Shown: positions 17,116 to 25,490 of the stretch, in pieces | Position numbering within the stretch: the stretch's first letter is position 1 | Layout of the letters: every line of letters begins with the position of its first letter | From: Streptomyces sp. HmicA12 | GTDB lineage: Bacteria > Actinomycetota > Actinomycetes > Streptomycetales > Streptomycetaceae | NCBI RefSeq assembly: GCF_000373565.1 | Contig: NZ_KB891797.1 | Coordinates: 124,001 to 188,000 of the forward strand | Length of the DNA stretch: 64,000 nucleotides | Reading direction: 5' to 3' | The notes under the pieces: model-generated | Database searches by the model: none | What the model saw: the letters and a program-made list of their open reading frames with translations, nothing else | Told to the model about the DNA's origin: nothing | Position numbers and translations under genes: made by a program

Positions 17116-18075
17116 ATGGCGCCCGGCAACAACGGCGCGAGCACCACGCCCGAGGACGACGATCCGTTCGGCTATCTGTACGCCGACGGGCAGGCGGCCG
17201 GGGCGACCCCGCCGGACGGCGGGGGCGGCGGCTACGGCTACCCGAATCCCCGGTCATCCCGTTCCTCGTACCACCAGGTCCGTACCGTCGGCGAGCGCCA
17301 GTACGGGCAGCAGCAGGTCCCGCCGCAGCAGCAGACCGCCGCGTACCACCAGCCGAACGCGCACTACCAGGCTCCCGAGACGATGCCCGGCGGCGGTGCC
17401 CCCACCCAGCCCGGCGCGCCGCAGCCCCGGCGCGGGGGCGGTGGCCGCGGTCCCAACACCAAGGCGCTGCTGATCGGCGCGGTCGCCGTCGTCGCGGCCG
17501 TGATCATCGGCATCGGCATCGCCATGCTCAGCAACGGCTCGGACGACGACAGCAAGGGCGACGAGGCGGGCGGCAAGCCGTCCGGCGACTCGCAGAGCGT
17601 GCGGCCGAGCGAGACCGCGTCGCCGTCCGCCTCCGCCGACCCGGTCGACCTGCCGAAGACCGACGCGAAGTCGCTGACCCTGGCCGGCGGCACGTCCGTC
17701 GCCTCGGACGTCAAGGGCGCGGACGCCGCCGGGGGCCAGTACGTCGCGGGCTTCAACAAGGTGGGCGCGAGCCTGACCTGGACGGTCAACGACATCCCGA
17801 AGGACGCCTCGTACAGCCTGCGCGTGAAGTACGGCGTGCCCGGCAAGGACGCCGACGCCACGGTCTCCGTCAACGGCACGAAGCAGACCCGGCCGCTCAA
17901 CATGACCAACTTCGCCCACGCCAAGGAAGGCGACTGGGAGCACGGCTGGACCAACACCTACGCCGTCGTCCAGCTCACCAAGGGCACGAACGCGATCACG
18001 GTCTCCTGCGAGCAGGGCAACAAGTGTGACGCGAACTTCGACCAGATGTGGCTCGTCGAGGGCACCAACGGCTGA
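17116..18075 (+). CDS. Membrane-anchored protein with extracellular CBM35-like domain
   Basis: 319 residues from ATG 17116 (AGGGAG upstream). A disordered cytoplasmic region rich in Gly, Pro and Gln (1-110) leads to one transmembrane helix (TKALLIGAVAVVAAVIIGIGIAM, written here as two parts: TKALLIGAVAVV and AAVIIGIGIAM), then a Ser/Asp linker. The C-terminal beta-sandwich (about 185-319) contains SYSLRVKYGVPGKDADATVS, WTNTYAVVQLTKGTNAITVS and FDQMWLV, typical of CBM35/CBM6-type carbohydrate-binding modules. It probably binds glycan at the cell surface. Ligand residues cannot be assigned. Confidence 0.78.
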   Translation: MAPGNNGASTTPEDDDPFGYLYADGQAAGATPPDGGGGGYGYPNPRSSRSSYHQVRTVGERQYGQQQVPPQQQTAAYHQPNAHYQAPETMPGGGAPTQPGAPQPRRGGGGRGPNTKALLIGAVAVVAAVIIGIGIAMLSNGSDDDSKGDEAGGKPSGDSQSVRPSETASPSASADPVDLPKTDAKSLTLAGGTSVASDVKGADAAGGQYVAGFNKVGASLTWTVNDIPKDASYSLRVKYGVPGKDADATVSVNGTKQTRPLNMTNFAHAKEGDWEHGWTNTYAVVQLTKGTNAITVSCEQGNKCDANFDQMWLVEGTNG

Positions 18076-18090
18076 GGACGGGCGCGGCGG

Positions 18091-19020
18091 CTAGGCCGCG
18101 CTCGCCCGCTCCGTCACCGTCACCTTCGCCACCAGGTCGTCGTACGTCTCGCGGTCGAACTCGCCCGCCACCGGCGCCAGCACCGTCGCCGCCGACAGCG
18201 CCACCGCGCGGGCCAGGCGCTGCGGCCACGGCAGGTGTTCCACATGGCCGGAGAGCAGGCCCGCCACCGCCGAGTCGCCGGCGCCCGTGGGATTGCCGGT
18301 CAGCCGGTCGGGGGCCGGGGCGCGCCAGGTGCCGTCGGGCGTGAGGGCGCACAGCCCGTCCGCGCCGAGCGAGGCGACCACGGTGCGGGCGCCGCGCCTG
18401 CGGGCGTCCTTCATGGCCTGCAACGGCTCGTGGGAGCCGGTGAGTTCGGCCAGCTCGTCCGCGTTCGGCTTGACCAGGTCGGGGCGGGCGGCCACACCCC
18501 GGCGCAGCGGCTCGCCGCTGGTGTCGAGGAGGACCGGCACCGAGGCGGCCCGCGCGGCCCGCACCAGCGTCGCGTACGCGCCGACCGGGACGCCCGGCGG
18601 GAGGCTGCCGCACAGGGCCACCGCGGAGGCGGAGCCGAGCAGCTGCCCGTACGCCTCCTGGAAGGCCGCCCACTCGGCGGGGGTGATCAGCGGGCCCGGC
18701 TCGTTGAGCTGGGTCGTGTCGCCGGTCGAGGAGTCCACCACGGCGACTGTGCGACGGGTCGAACCGCTGACGGGCACGAGGGCGTCGGAAATCCGCTCGG
18801 AGCCCAGGAGTTGATCCTGGACCGTACGTCCCGTCGCGCCGCCCGCGAAGCCCGTGACGGTCACCTCGTGGCCGAGCGCGGCCAGCACCCGGGCGACGTT
18901 CAGCCCCTTGCCGCCGGGGCGTTCGATGACCTCGGTGACCCGGTGCGAGGCGTGCGGGCGCAGTGCGGGCACCCGGTACGTGATGTCGAGTGCGGTGTTC
19001 AGTGTGACCGTGAGGATCAC
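18091..19020 (-). CDS. PfkB-family sugar kinase (1-phosphofructokinase / tagatose-6-phosphate kinase type)
   Basis: 309 residues from ATG 19020. The start MILTVTLNTALDITYRVP and ERPGGKGLNVARVLAALGH are signatures of the hexose kinase branch (FruK/LacC). The catalytic ribokinase motif NPTGAGDSAVAGLL carries the base Asp and anion hole. It phosphorylates a sugar phosphate with ATP; fructose-1-phosphate or tagatose-6-phosphate are the family substrates. It is next to nagA but separated by that operon's terminator and lacks a fructose PTS gene beside it, so the substrate is open. Confidence 0.83.
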   Translation of the reverse strand: MILTVTLNTALDITYRVPALRPHASHRVTEVIERPGGKGLNVARVLAALGHEVTVTGFAGGATGRTVQDQLLGSERISDALVPVSGSTRRTVAVVDSSTGDTTQLNEPGPLITPAEWAAFQEAYGQLLGSASAVALCGSLPPGVPVGAYATLVRAARAASVPVLLDTSGEPLRRGVAARPDLVKPNADELAELTGSHEPLQAMKDARRRGARTVVASLGADGLCALTPDGTWRAPAPDRLTGNPTGAGDSAVAGLLSGHVEHLPWPQRLARAVALSAATVLAPVAGEFDRETYDDLVAKVTVTERASAA

Positions 19021-19093
19021 TGGACCTCACCCCCCGATGGATGCGCGTACGTGACGTACGTACTTTCAGTAACGGGGGCCGATCATGCCAAAG

Positions 19094-19132
19094 TCAAGGC
19101 GGTTGGCCCAGTCCCGGGGTCAACCGCCTTGA
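19094..19132 (-). terminator. Terminator of the nagK-nagA operon
   Basis: Perfect 12-bp inverted repeat (TCAAGGCGGTTG at 19094-19105, complement at 19121-19132) immediately beyond the nagA stop. Confidence 0.78.
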
Positions 19133-19144
19133 AAGGTCCGCGGG

Positions 19145-20281
19145 TTACGGCTCGACGAGCCACTCGCCGCGGCGCATCACGCCCTTGAGCTCGAACTCCT
19201 CGTCCAGGACGACGAGGTCGGCGTCCTTGCCGGGTTCGAGGGAGCCCACCGTGTCGTACATGCCGAGGAGTCGGGCCGGGTTGGCGCAGAGGGCGCGCAC
19301 GACGTCCTCGATCGCGAGCCGGTCGACCGTGACCGCCCGCTTGAACGCGCGGTCCAGGGTGAGCGTCGAGCCCGCGATGGAGCCGCCCTCCACCAGGCGG
19401 GCCACGGAGTCCTTCACCTCGACCTCCAGCGGGCCGAGCATGTAGCGCCCGTCGCCGAAGCCGGCGGCGTCCATCGCGTCGGTGATGAACGCGACCTTGT
19501 CACCGCCCTTGTGGTGGAAGGCGAGTTCGAGGGCGGCCGGGTGCAGGTGCGTGCCGTCGTTGATGAGCTCGACCGTGATCCGCTCGTCCTCCAGGAGCGC
19601 GGCGATCGGGCCCGGCGCGCGGTGGCCGAGCGCCGGCATCGCGTTGAACAGGTGCGTGGCGACGGTGGCGCCCGCGTCGATGGCCTCGACCGTCTGCTCG
19701 TACGTGGCGTCGGTGTGGCCGATCGCGGCGATCACCCCGTGCTCGGCGAGCAGCCGCACGGAGTCGACGCCGCCGGGCAGCTCGGTGGCGAGCGTGACCA
19801 TCTTGGCCCGGCCGCGCGCGGCGTCGATCAGCTTGCGGACCTCGGCCGGGTCGGGGTCGCGCAGCAGCGTCTCGTCGTGGGCGCCCTTGCGGCACGGCGA
19901 GATGAACGGGCCCTCGAAGTGGATGCCCGCGATCTCGCCCTGCTCGGCGAGCTCGGAGAGCAGGCCCGCGCGCTGGGTGAGGAAGTCCATCTCGCCGGTG
20001 ACGAAGGACGTGACGACCGTCGTCGTGCCGTGCAGGCGGTGGGTGTGGACGCCCTTGAGGATCTCGTCGACGGTGCCGGAGGTGAAGGACGCGCCGCCAC
20101 CGCCGTGGTTGTGCATGTCGACGAAGCCGGGCACCACCCAGTGGCCGGCGAGGTCGACGACCTCGGCGTTCTCGGGGGCGCTGCCGGCGATCTTCGTGCC
20201 GTCGACGATGACGCGTCCGTCGGTGACGGTCCCGGTGGGCAGTACCACCCGGGCGCCGGCGAGCACCTTTGCTGTGGCCAT
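19145..20281 (-). CDS. nagA: N-acetylglucosamine-6-phosphate deacetylase
   Basis: 378 residues from ATG 20281, whose A is shared with the nagK stop (one-base overlap). Metal and substrate motifs of the amidohydrolase fold are intact: VDMHNHGGGGASF, HFEGPFISPCRKGAH, AAIGHTDA, THLFNAMPALGHRAPGP and the catalytic Asp in FITDAMDAAGFGDG. It converts GlcNAc-6-P to glucosamine-6-P and acetate. With NagK it forms the entry point for GlcNAc from chitin or cell-wall recycling. A DasR-type operator sits upstream of the operon, consistent with the known DasR control of nagKA. Confidence 0.94.
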   Translation of the reverse strand: MATAKVLAGARVVLPTGTVTDGRVIVDGTKIAGSAPENAEVVDLAGHWVVPGFVDMHNHGGGGASFTSGTVDEILKGVHTHRLHGTTTVVTSFVTGEMDFLTQRAGLLSELAEQGEIAGIHFEGPFISPCRKGAHDETLLRDPDPAEVRKLIDAARGRAKMVTLATELPGGVDSVRLLAEHGVIAAIGHTDATYEQTVEAIDAGATVATHLFNAMPALGHRAPGPIAALLEDERITVELINDGTHLHPAALELAFHHKGGDKVAFITDAMDAAGFGDGRYMLGPLEVEVKDSVARLVEGGSIAGSTLTLDRAFKRAVTVDRLAIEDVVRALCANPARLLGMYDTVGSLEPGKDADLVVLDEEFELKGVMRRGEWLVEP

Positions 20282-21249
20282 CAGGCGGTTACCTCCGAGG
20301 ATCCAGTGGCTGCGGTGTGGTCGAGCTCTACGCGGTCGAGCAGGTCCCAGGCGAGCAGTCCCGCGCCCAGGCACCCGGCGCTGTCCCCGAGGACGGCCGG
20401 GACGATCGTGGGCGGCGACTGGAACGTCACGCGCTCGGCGACGGCCGCCCGCAGGGGTGTGAACAAGGTTTCCCCGGCCTCGGCGAGTCCGCCACCGATG
20501 ATGAGGGTGCGCGGGTCCAGCAGAGTGAGCGCCATGACGAGTCCGTCGGCGAGCGCGTCCACGGCGTCCTGCCAGACCTTGACGGCCCGGCCGTCCCCCG
20601 CGTCGACGGCCGCGGCGCAGTCGGCTGCGGTCGCCTTCTCGTCGCCGGTGGCCGCCTGCCAGGCCAGGGTGACGGCGCTCGCGGAGGCGTACCGCTCCAG
20701 GCAGCCGCGCTGGCCGCAGCCGCAGTCGATCCCGCCGGGCCGCACGACCACATGGCCGATCTCGCCCGCCGAACCGTGCGCGCCGGGCTCGATGCGGCCC
20801 TCGATGCCGATGGCGCCCGCGATCCCGGTGCCCAGCGGCATGAACAGGAAGCGGTCGGCGTCCTTGCCCGCGCCGAGCCGGCCCTCGCCGAGCCCGCCGG
20901 TGCGCACGTCGTGCCCGAGGGCGACGGGGATGTCGCCGAGCCGTTCGGTGAGCAGCGCCCGCATGGGCAGGTTCCGCCAGCCGAGGTTGGCGGCGAACAC
21001 GACGACGCCGGCCTCCTCGTCGACGACCCCGGGCACGGCGACCCCGGCGGCCACGGCGGGCTCGCCGAGGTGCTCCTCCCCGTACGCGCGCAGCTCGGCG
21101 GCGAAGCCGAGGATCGTCTCGACGACCGCGTCGCCGCCGCGCTCGCGCTGTGTCGCCCGGCGCGCCTGATGCAGCAGCGTGCCGTCCGCCCCGACCAGGG
21201 CGGCCTTCATCCCGGTGCCGCCCACGTCCAGGGCGATGACATGTCTCAC
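20281..21249 (-). CDS. nagK: N-acetylglucosamine kinase, ROK family
   Basis: GTG 21249 gives 322 residues. The phosphate-binding loop is ALDVGGTGMKAALV, the catalytic Asp lies in ALGHDVRTGG, and the ROK zinc cluster is GHVVVRPGGIDCGCGQRGCLE. It is placed directly before nagA with a one-base overlap, which argues for GlcNAc kinase rather than glucokinase. It would make GlcNAc-6-P from cytosolic GlcNAc, feeding NagA. A dre site lies 29-44 bp before the start codon. Confidence 0.86.
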   Translation of the reverse strand: MRHVIALDVGGTGMKAALVGADGTLLHQARRATQRERGGDAVVETILGFAAELRAYGEEHLGEPAVAAGVAVPGVVDEEAGVVVFAANLGWRNLPMRALLTERLGDIPVALGHDVRTGGLGEGRLGAGKDADRFLFMPLGTGIAGAIGIEGRIEPGAHGSAGEIGHVVVRPGGIDCGCGQRGCLERYASASAVTLAWQAATGDEKATAADCAAAVDAGDGRAVKVWQDAVDALADGLVMALTLLDPRTLIIGGGLAEAGETLFTPLRAAVAERVTFQSPPTIVPAVLGDSAGCLGAGLLAWDLLDRVELDHTAATGSSEVTA

Positions 21250-21277
21250 GGGGGACAGTGTCGCGCGTCGACCCTTG

Positions 21278-21293
21278 AGAGGTCTAGTCCACT
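21278..21293 (-). promoter_or_regulatory. DasR operator (dre site) upstream of nagK
   Basis: AGAGGTCTAGTCCACT matches 14 of 16 positions of the dre consensus A(C/G)TGGTCTAGACCA(C/G)T. It is 29 bp from the nagK GTG. It is also about 125 bp upstream of the divergent sugar-binding lipoprotein gene, so it may influence both. Confidence 0.82.
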
Positions 21294-21418
21294 TGCAGGG
21301 ATCTTGTACGGGGATGTGCGCACGGCGGCCGGACCAGCCCTGTTGCCGAAGTGAGATCTGGGTGGTGTAGACCTTACGCTCGACTTCCGGATTCCTGAGT
21401 ACGAGGGTGGGACACACG

Positions 21419-22678
21419 GTGCAGCGGCACATCACCGGTCTGATCGCGGCGGCGGCCGCACTGGGCATGGCGGGCACGCTCACCGCGTGCGGCGGCGGAT
21501 CGGGCGACGTGACCCTCAAGCTCGTCGCCGCCGACTACGGGGACTCCTCGGCCAACAACTCCCAGCAGTACTGGGACAAGCTCGCCGCCGCCTTCGAGAA
21601 GGACCACCCCGACATCAAGGTCGAGGTCGACGTCTACTCGTGGCAGGACGTCGACAGCAAGGTCAAGGAGATGGTCGACGCGGGCGAGGCCCCCGACATG
21701 GCGCAGATCGGCGCGTACGCCGACTACGCCGCCGCGGGCAAGCTCTACTCCGCCGACCAGCTGCTCTCCGTGCCCGTCCAGGCCGACTTCGTCGACGAGA
21801 TGAGCCAGGCCGGAAAGATCAACGGCACGCAGTACGGCCTGCCCTTCGCCGCCTCCACCCGCCGCCTCTTCTACAACAAGGACCTCTTCGCGAAGGCGCA
21901 CATCACGCCGCCGAAGACCTGGTCCGAGCTGGTGGCCGACGCCCGCGTGCTCAAGGCGCAGGGCGTCACCTACCCCTTCGCGCTGCCGCTGGGCACCGAG
22001 GAGGCGCAGGCCGAGACCCTGATCTGGATGCTCAGCAACGGCGGCGGCTACACCGACAACGTCGGCTCGTACGCCATCGACACCAAGAAGAACGTCCAGG
22101 CCCTGAACTGGCTCAGGACCGACCTGGTCGGCAAGGGCCTCACCGGTCCCACCGCCCCCTCGGACCTCAACCGCACCCCCGCCTTCAAGGCGTTCGCCAA
22201 GGGCGAGGTCGGCATGATCTCCGGGCACCCCACGCTGATGAACATGGCCAAGGCGCAGGGCGTCGACTACGGCGACGTCGCCATCCCCGGTCCCGGCGGT
22301 ACGCCCAAGAGCCGGATGGGCGTGAACGACTGGATGATGGCGTTCAAGCAGGGCGGCCACCCCAAGGAGACCGGCGAGTTCCTCGACTACGTCTACAACC
22401 GGAAGAACGTCCTCGACTTCTCCCGCGAGTACACGCTGGCGCCCGTCACGGTCTCCGCCTCCGACGCGATGGTGGACTCGTCGCAGGACAAGGCGCTGCG
22501 GCCGTTCATCGACGAGCTGGCCGACGCCACGTACTACCCGGCCAACAAGACGTCCTGGCCGCAGGTCAGCGCCCAGATCAAGAAGCGGATCAGCGCCGCC
22601 GTCACGGCGAACGGCAGCGCGGCGGCCGTGCTCGGCGGGATCCAGGCCGAGGCGGCGGCCGCGGAGTCCGCCGAGTAG
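21419..22678 (+). CDS. Sugar ABC-transporter substrate-binding lipoprotein
   Basis: GTG 21419 (GAGGGTGGG just upstream) is preferred over GTG 21407; 419 residues. The lipobox is TLTAC at about residue 24. The body is a type-1 extracellular solute-binding protein (VKEMVDAGEAPDMAQIGAYA, TRRLFYNKDLFAKAHITPPK TW, GMISGHPTLMNMAKAQG, MMAFKQGGHPKETGEFLDYV). No permease or ATPase gene accompanies it, so it must work with a transporter encoded elsewhere. Adjacency to nagK and its dre site suggests an amino-sugar or oligosaccharide ligand, but this is inference. Confidence 0.86.
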   Translation: MQRHITGLIAAAAALGMAGTLTACGGGSGDVTLKLVAADYGDSSANNSQQYWDKLAAAFEKDHPDIKVEVDVYSWQDVDSKVKEMVDAGEAPDMAQIGAYADYAAAGKLYSADQLLSVPVQADFVDEMSQAGKINGTQYGLPFAASTRRLFYNKDLFAKAHITPPKTWSELVADARVLKAQGVTYPFALPLGTEEAQAETLIWMLSNGGGYTDNVGSYAIDTKKNVQALNWLRTDLVGKGLTGPTAPSDLNRTPAFKAFAKGEVGMISGHPTLMNMAKAQGVDYGDVAIPGPGGTPKSRMGVNDWMMAFKQGGHPKETGEFLDYVYNRKNVLDFSREYTLAPVTVSASDAMVDSSQDKALRPFIDELADATYYPANKTSWPQVSAQIKKRISAAVTANGSAAAVLGGIQAEAAAAESAE

Positions 22679-22688
22679 CGTGGCGGGC

Positions 22689-22925
22689 ATGGACTCCCGC
22701 CCCCCTCTCGGTGACCGCGAGCGCGCGGTGCTCGCGTTCGAGGGGCGTGGCTTCGCGTCCCCGGGCGCGAAGGAGCGTGCCATCCGGGAGGAGCTGGACC
22801 TGGCTCCGGTCCGCTACTTCCAGCTCCTGAACGCCCTGCTGGACGATCCCCGCGCGCTGGAGGCCGCACCGGTCACGGTGAACCGGCTGCGGCGGGTGCG
22901 GGACGCCCAGCGCCGGGAGCGTTGA
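22689..22925 (+). CDS. DUF3263 small protein
   Basis: ATG 22689 gives 78 residues (GTG 22680 would add three). The sequence PLGDRERAVLAFEGRGF and KERAIREELDLAPVRYFQLL shows the DUF3263 helical domain, probably a small sigma-region-4-like or DNA-associated helix-turn-helix fold. No function is established. It starts 10 bp after the lipoprotein stop and ends 49 bp before otsB, in the same direction. Confidence 0.8.
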   Translation: MDSRPPLGDRERAVLAFEGRGFASPGAKERAIREELDLAPVRYFQLLNALLDDPRALEAAPVTVNRLRRVRDAQRRER

Positions 22926-22974
22926 GGCCCGGCCGCTATCGCCCTCAGCCCCGCGGCCCCTTAGGGTCACCCGT

Positions 22975-23799
22975 ATGGACGCCCTACGGACTGTCGCCGG
23001 CCGGGACGGAATGGCCGCCATCGTCGCCCGGCCCCAGAAAGCCGTCATCGCGCTCGACTTCGACGGCACGCTCGCCCCGATCGTGCCCGATCCCGAACAG
23101 GCCCGCGCCCACCCCGGCGCGGTCCCCGCCCTCGCCGCCCTCGCGCCGCTCGTCGCCTCGGTGGCCGTGATCACCGGCAGGCCGGCCGGGGTCGCGGTGC
23201 GGCACGGTGCCTTCGCGGGGGCGCCGGGGCTCGAACACCTGGTGGTCCTCGGGCACTACGGCGCCGAGCGCTGGGACGCCGTCACCGGCACGGTCCACGC
23301 TCCCGTCCCGCATCCGGGCGTCGCCTCGGTGCGCGCCGAACTCCCGGGCGTGCTGGGTGAGTTCGGCCTGTGGCACGACACGTACGTGGAGGAGAAGGGG
23401 CAGGCCGTCGCGGTGCACACGCGCCGCGCGGGCGACCCGCGGGGGGCGTTCGAGACCCTGAAGGGTCCCCTGAGCGCCCTCGCCGCCCGGCACGGGCTGA
23501 TCGTCGAGCCCGGCCGCATGGTCCTTGAGCTGCGGCCGCCGGGCGTCGACAAGGGCGTGGCGCTCACCGAGTACGTACGGGAGGTGGGCGCGGAGTCCGT
23601 GCTGTACGCGGGTGACGATCTCGGCGACCTGCCCGCGTTCGCGGCGGTGGAGAAGCTGCGGTCGGACGGGGTGCCCGGGGTGCTGGTCGCGGCGGACACG
23701 GTGATCACGGAGCTGGCGGACCGGGCGGACCTGGTCCTCGACGGGCCTGCGGGGGTGGTGACCTTGCTGGAACAGCTGGCCCGAGCCGCTGCCGCCTGA
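22975..23799 (+). CDS. otsB: Trehalose-6-phosphate phosphatase
   Basis: 274 residues from ATG 22975. HAD motif I is ALDFDGTLAPI with nucleophile Asp28 and acid/base Asp30; motif II is VITGRPAG; motif IV is LYAGDDLGDLPAF. The HYGAERWD and YVEEKGQAVAVH segments belong to the trehalose-phosphatase cap. It hydrolyses trehalose-6-phosphate to trehalose. The synthase gene otsA is convergent, separated by repeat family B rather than co-transcribed. Confidence 0.92.
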   Translation: MDALRTVAGRDGMAAIVARPQKAVIALDFDGTLAPIVPDPEQARAHPGAVPALAALAPLVASVAVITGRPAGVAVRHGAFAGAPGLEHLVVLGHYGAERWDAVTGTVHAPVPHPGVASVRAELPGVLGEFGLWHDTYVEEKGQAVAVHTRRAGDPRGAFETLKGPLSALAARHGLIVEPGRMVLELRPPGVDKGVALTEYVREVGAESVLYAGDDLGDLPAFAAVEKLRSDGVPGVLVAADTVITELADRADLVLDGPAGVVTLLEQLARAAAA

Positions 23800-23804
23800 T
23801 CGTC

Positions 23805-24005
23805 TGTGGCCCGGTGGGGCTTCTCGCGCAGTTCCCCGCGCCCCTGAAGCATGCGCTGCGCGCAGCTTCCCCTCAGGGGCGCGGGGAACTGCGCGAGCAA
23901 CCACCCACGATCCGCGGCCGCCCGACAAGGGAACGCGCCAGACGCGAGGGCGAAAAGGGGCGCGGGGAACTGCGCGAGAAGCCCCACCGGGCCCGCACCC
24001 GACAA
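23805..24005. repeat. Intergenic repeat family B, copy 3
   Basis: Contains one forward core (23826-23845) and two reverse-complement cores (23875-23894, 23956-23975), joined by ATGCGCTGCGCGCAGCTTCC. The forward and first reverse cores form a long near-perfect hairpin. It fills the space between the convergent otsB and otsA genes, so it may also act as a terminator. Confidence 0.88.
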
Positions 24006-24013
24006 CGCGCCCC

Positions 24014-25402
24014 TCAATCCCGCAGCGCCTCCAACTGCTCCAGGAACCACGCGCCGGGCGGCAACGCGGTGGCCGCCGCCGCGAGCCGCTTCGTGCGCTC
24101 GACCCGCTCGTCCTCCGGCATGCCCAGCGCCGCGGCCAGCGCATCCGACGTGCCGGACAGGTCGTACGGGTTGACCACGAGCGCGTCCTCGCCCAGCTCC
24201 TCGTACGCCCCCGCCTCCCGCGACAGCACCAGCACGCACCCCTCGTCGGAGACGACCGGCACCTCCTTCGCGACGAGGTTCATGCCGTCCCTGACCGGGT
24301 TGACCAGCGCCACGTCCGCGAGCCGGTACGCGGCCAGCGAGCGCGCGAAGTCGTCCTTCACGTGCAGCACCACCGGCGTCCAACCCGGAGTCCCGAAGCG
24401 GGAGTTGATGGACTCGGCGACCCGTGACACCTCCGCCGTGTAGTCGCGGTACACGGCCAGGTCCTGCCGCGACGGGTACGCGAACGCGACGTGCACCACG
24501 TTCTCCCGCCACTCGGGCCGCGACTCCAGCAGCAGCTCGAAGGAGCGCAGCCCGCGCACGATGTTCTTCGACAGCTCGGTGCGGTCCACCCGGACCACGA
24601 CCTTGCGCCCGGGGCCCACCTGCTCGCGCAGCGCGGCGAGCCGCTCCTCCACGTCGTCGCGGTGCGCCCGCTCGCGCAGGAAGTCCGCGTCGGCGCCGAG
24701 CCCGTGCACCCCGATCCGGGTGCCCGACGTGCCCCCGAGAATCCGCGTACAGCACTCGATGAACGCGTCCGCCCAGCGCCGGGTCAGAAAGGCCAGCCGG
24801 TCCGCGCCGAGCATGCCGCGCAGCAGCTGCTCGGCGATGTCGTCGGGCAGCATCCGGAAGTAGTCGACGGGCGCCCAGGGGGTGTGCGAGAAGTGCCCGA
24901 TGCGCAGGTCTTCGCGGAGCTCGCGGAGCATGCCCGGCACCAGCGCCAGGTGGTAGTCCTGGACCACGACCGTCGCGCCCGGCGCCGCCTCTTCCGCCAG
25001 CGCCTCGGCGAACGCCCGGTTGTACGCTTCGTAGGACGCCCACCGGCGGCGGAACTCCGGGCCGAACGACGGCTCCAGAGGCGTCTGGTACAGCATGTGG
25101 TGGACGAACCACAGCACCGAGTTCGCGATCCCGTTGTACGCGTCCGTGTGCACCTCGGGGTCGATGTCCAGCATGCGTACACCCGGCTCGGTGATCCCGG
25201 CGCGCACCGCGGCCCGGTCACCGTCGTCGAGCGCCGCGCACACCCACAGCTTGTCCTCGACGACGCTGAGCGCGGAGACGAGACCGCCGCCGCCGCGCTT
25301 CGCCTCGATCCCTGATCCGTCGGGCGAGTCCCCGACGACGTACGAGACGGGGCCGCGGTTGGACGCGACGAGAACCTCAGCAGCACCATGCGTGGAAGCC
25401 AT
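24014..25402 (-). CDS. otsA: Trehalose-6-phosphate synthase (GT20)
   Basis: 462 residues from ATG 25402. The N-terminal AEVLVASNRGPVSYVVGDSP and KRGGGGLVSAL correspond to the G-loop that binds UDP-glucose. Downstream are FSHTPWAPVDYFRMLPDDIA, VDRTELSKNIVRGLRSFELL and NPVRDGMNLVAKE, all catalytic-core motifs of OtsA. It transfers glucose from a nucleotide sugar to glucose-6-phosphate. A strong terminator (25439-25470) lies just upstream and belongs to a separate unit. Confidence 0.92.
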   Translation of the reverse strand: MASTHGAAEVLVASNRGPVSYVVGDSPDGSGIEAKRGGGGLVSALSVVEDKLWVCAALDDGDRAAVRAGITEPGVRMLDIDPEVHTDAYNGIANSVLWFVHHMLYQTPLEPSFGPEFRRRWASYEAYNRAFAEALAEEAAPGATVVVQDYHLALVPGMLRELREDLRIGHFSHTPWAPVDYFRMLPDDIAEQLLRGMLGADRLAFLTRRWADAFIECCTRILGGTSGTRIGVHGLGADADFLRERAHRDDVEERLAALREQVGPGRKVVVRVDRTELSKNIVRGLRSFELLLESRPEWRENVVHVAFAYPSRQDLAVYRDYTAEVSRVAESINSRFGTPGWTPVVLHVKDDFARSLAAYRLADVALVNPVRDGMNLVAKEVPVVSDEGCVLVLSREAGAYEELGEDALVVNPYDLSGTSDALAAALGMPEDERVERTKRLAAAATALPPGAWFLEQLEALRD

Positions 25403-25438
25403 ACGGGCACGCTAGCCCGACCCGGAAGAATTCAAACG

Positions 25439-25470
25439 TACGGCCGGACCCCGTTCGGGGTCCGGCCGTA
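25439..25470. terminator. Hairpin terminator of the surface-protein gene
   Basis: Perfect 14-bp stem (25439-25452 with 25457-25470) with a GTTC loop, 20 bp beyond the stop of the surface-protein gene ending at 25491. Confidence 0.8.
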
Positions 25471-25490
25471 TACGAACGCTCCGTCGCGGG

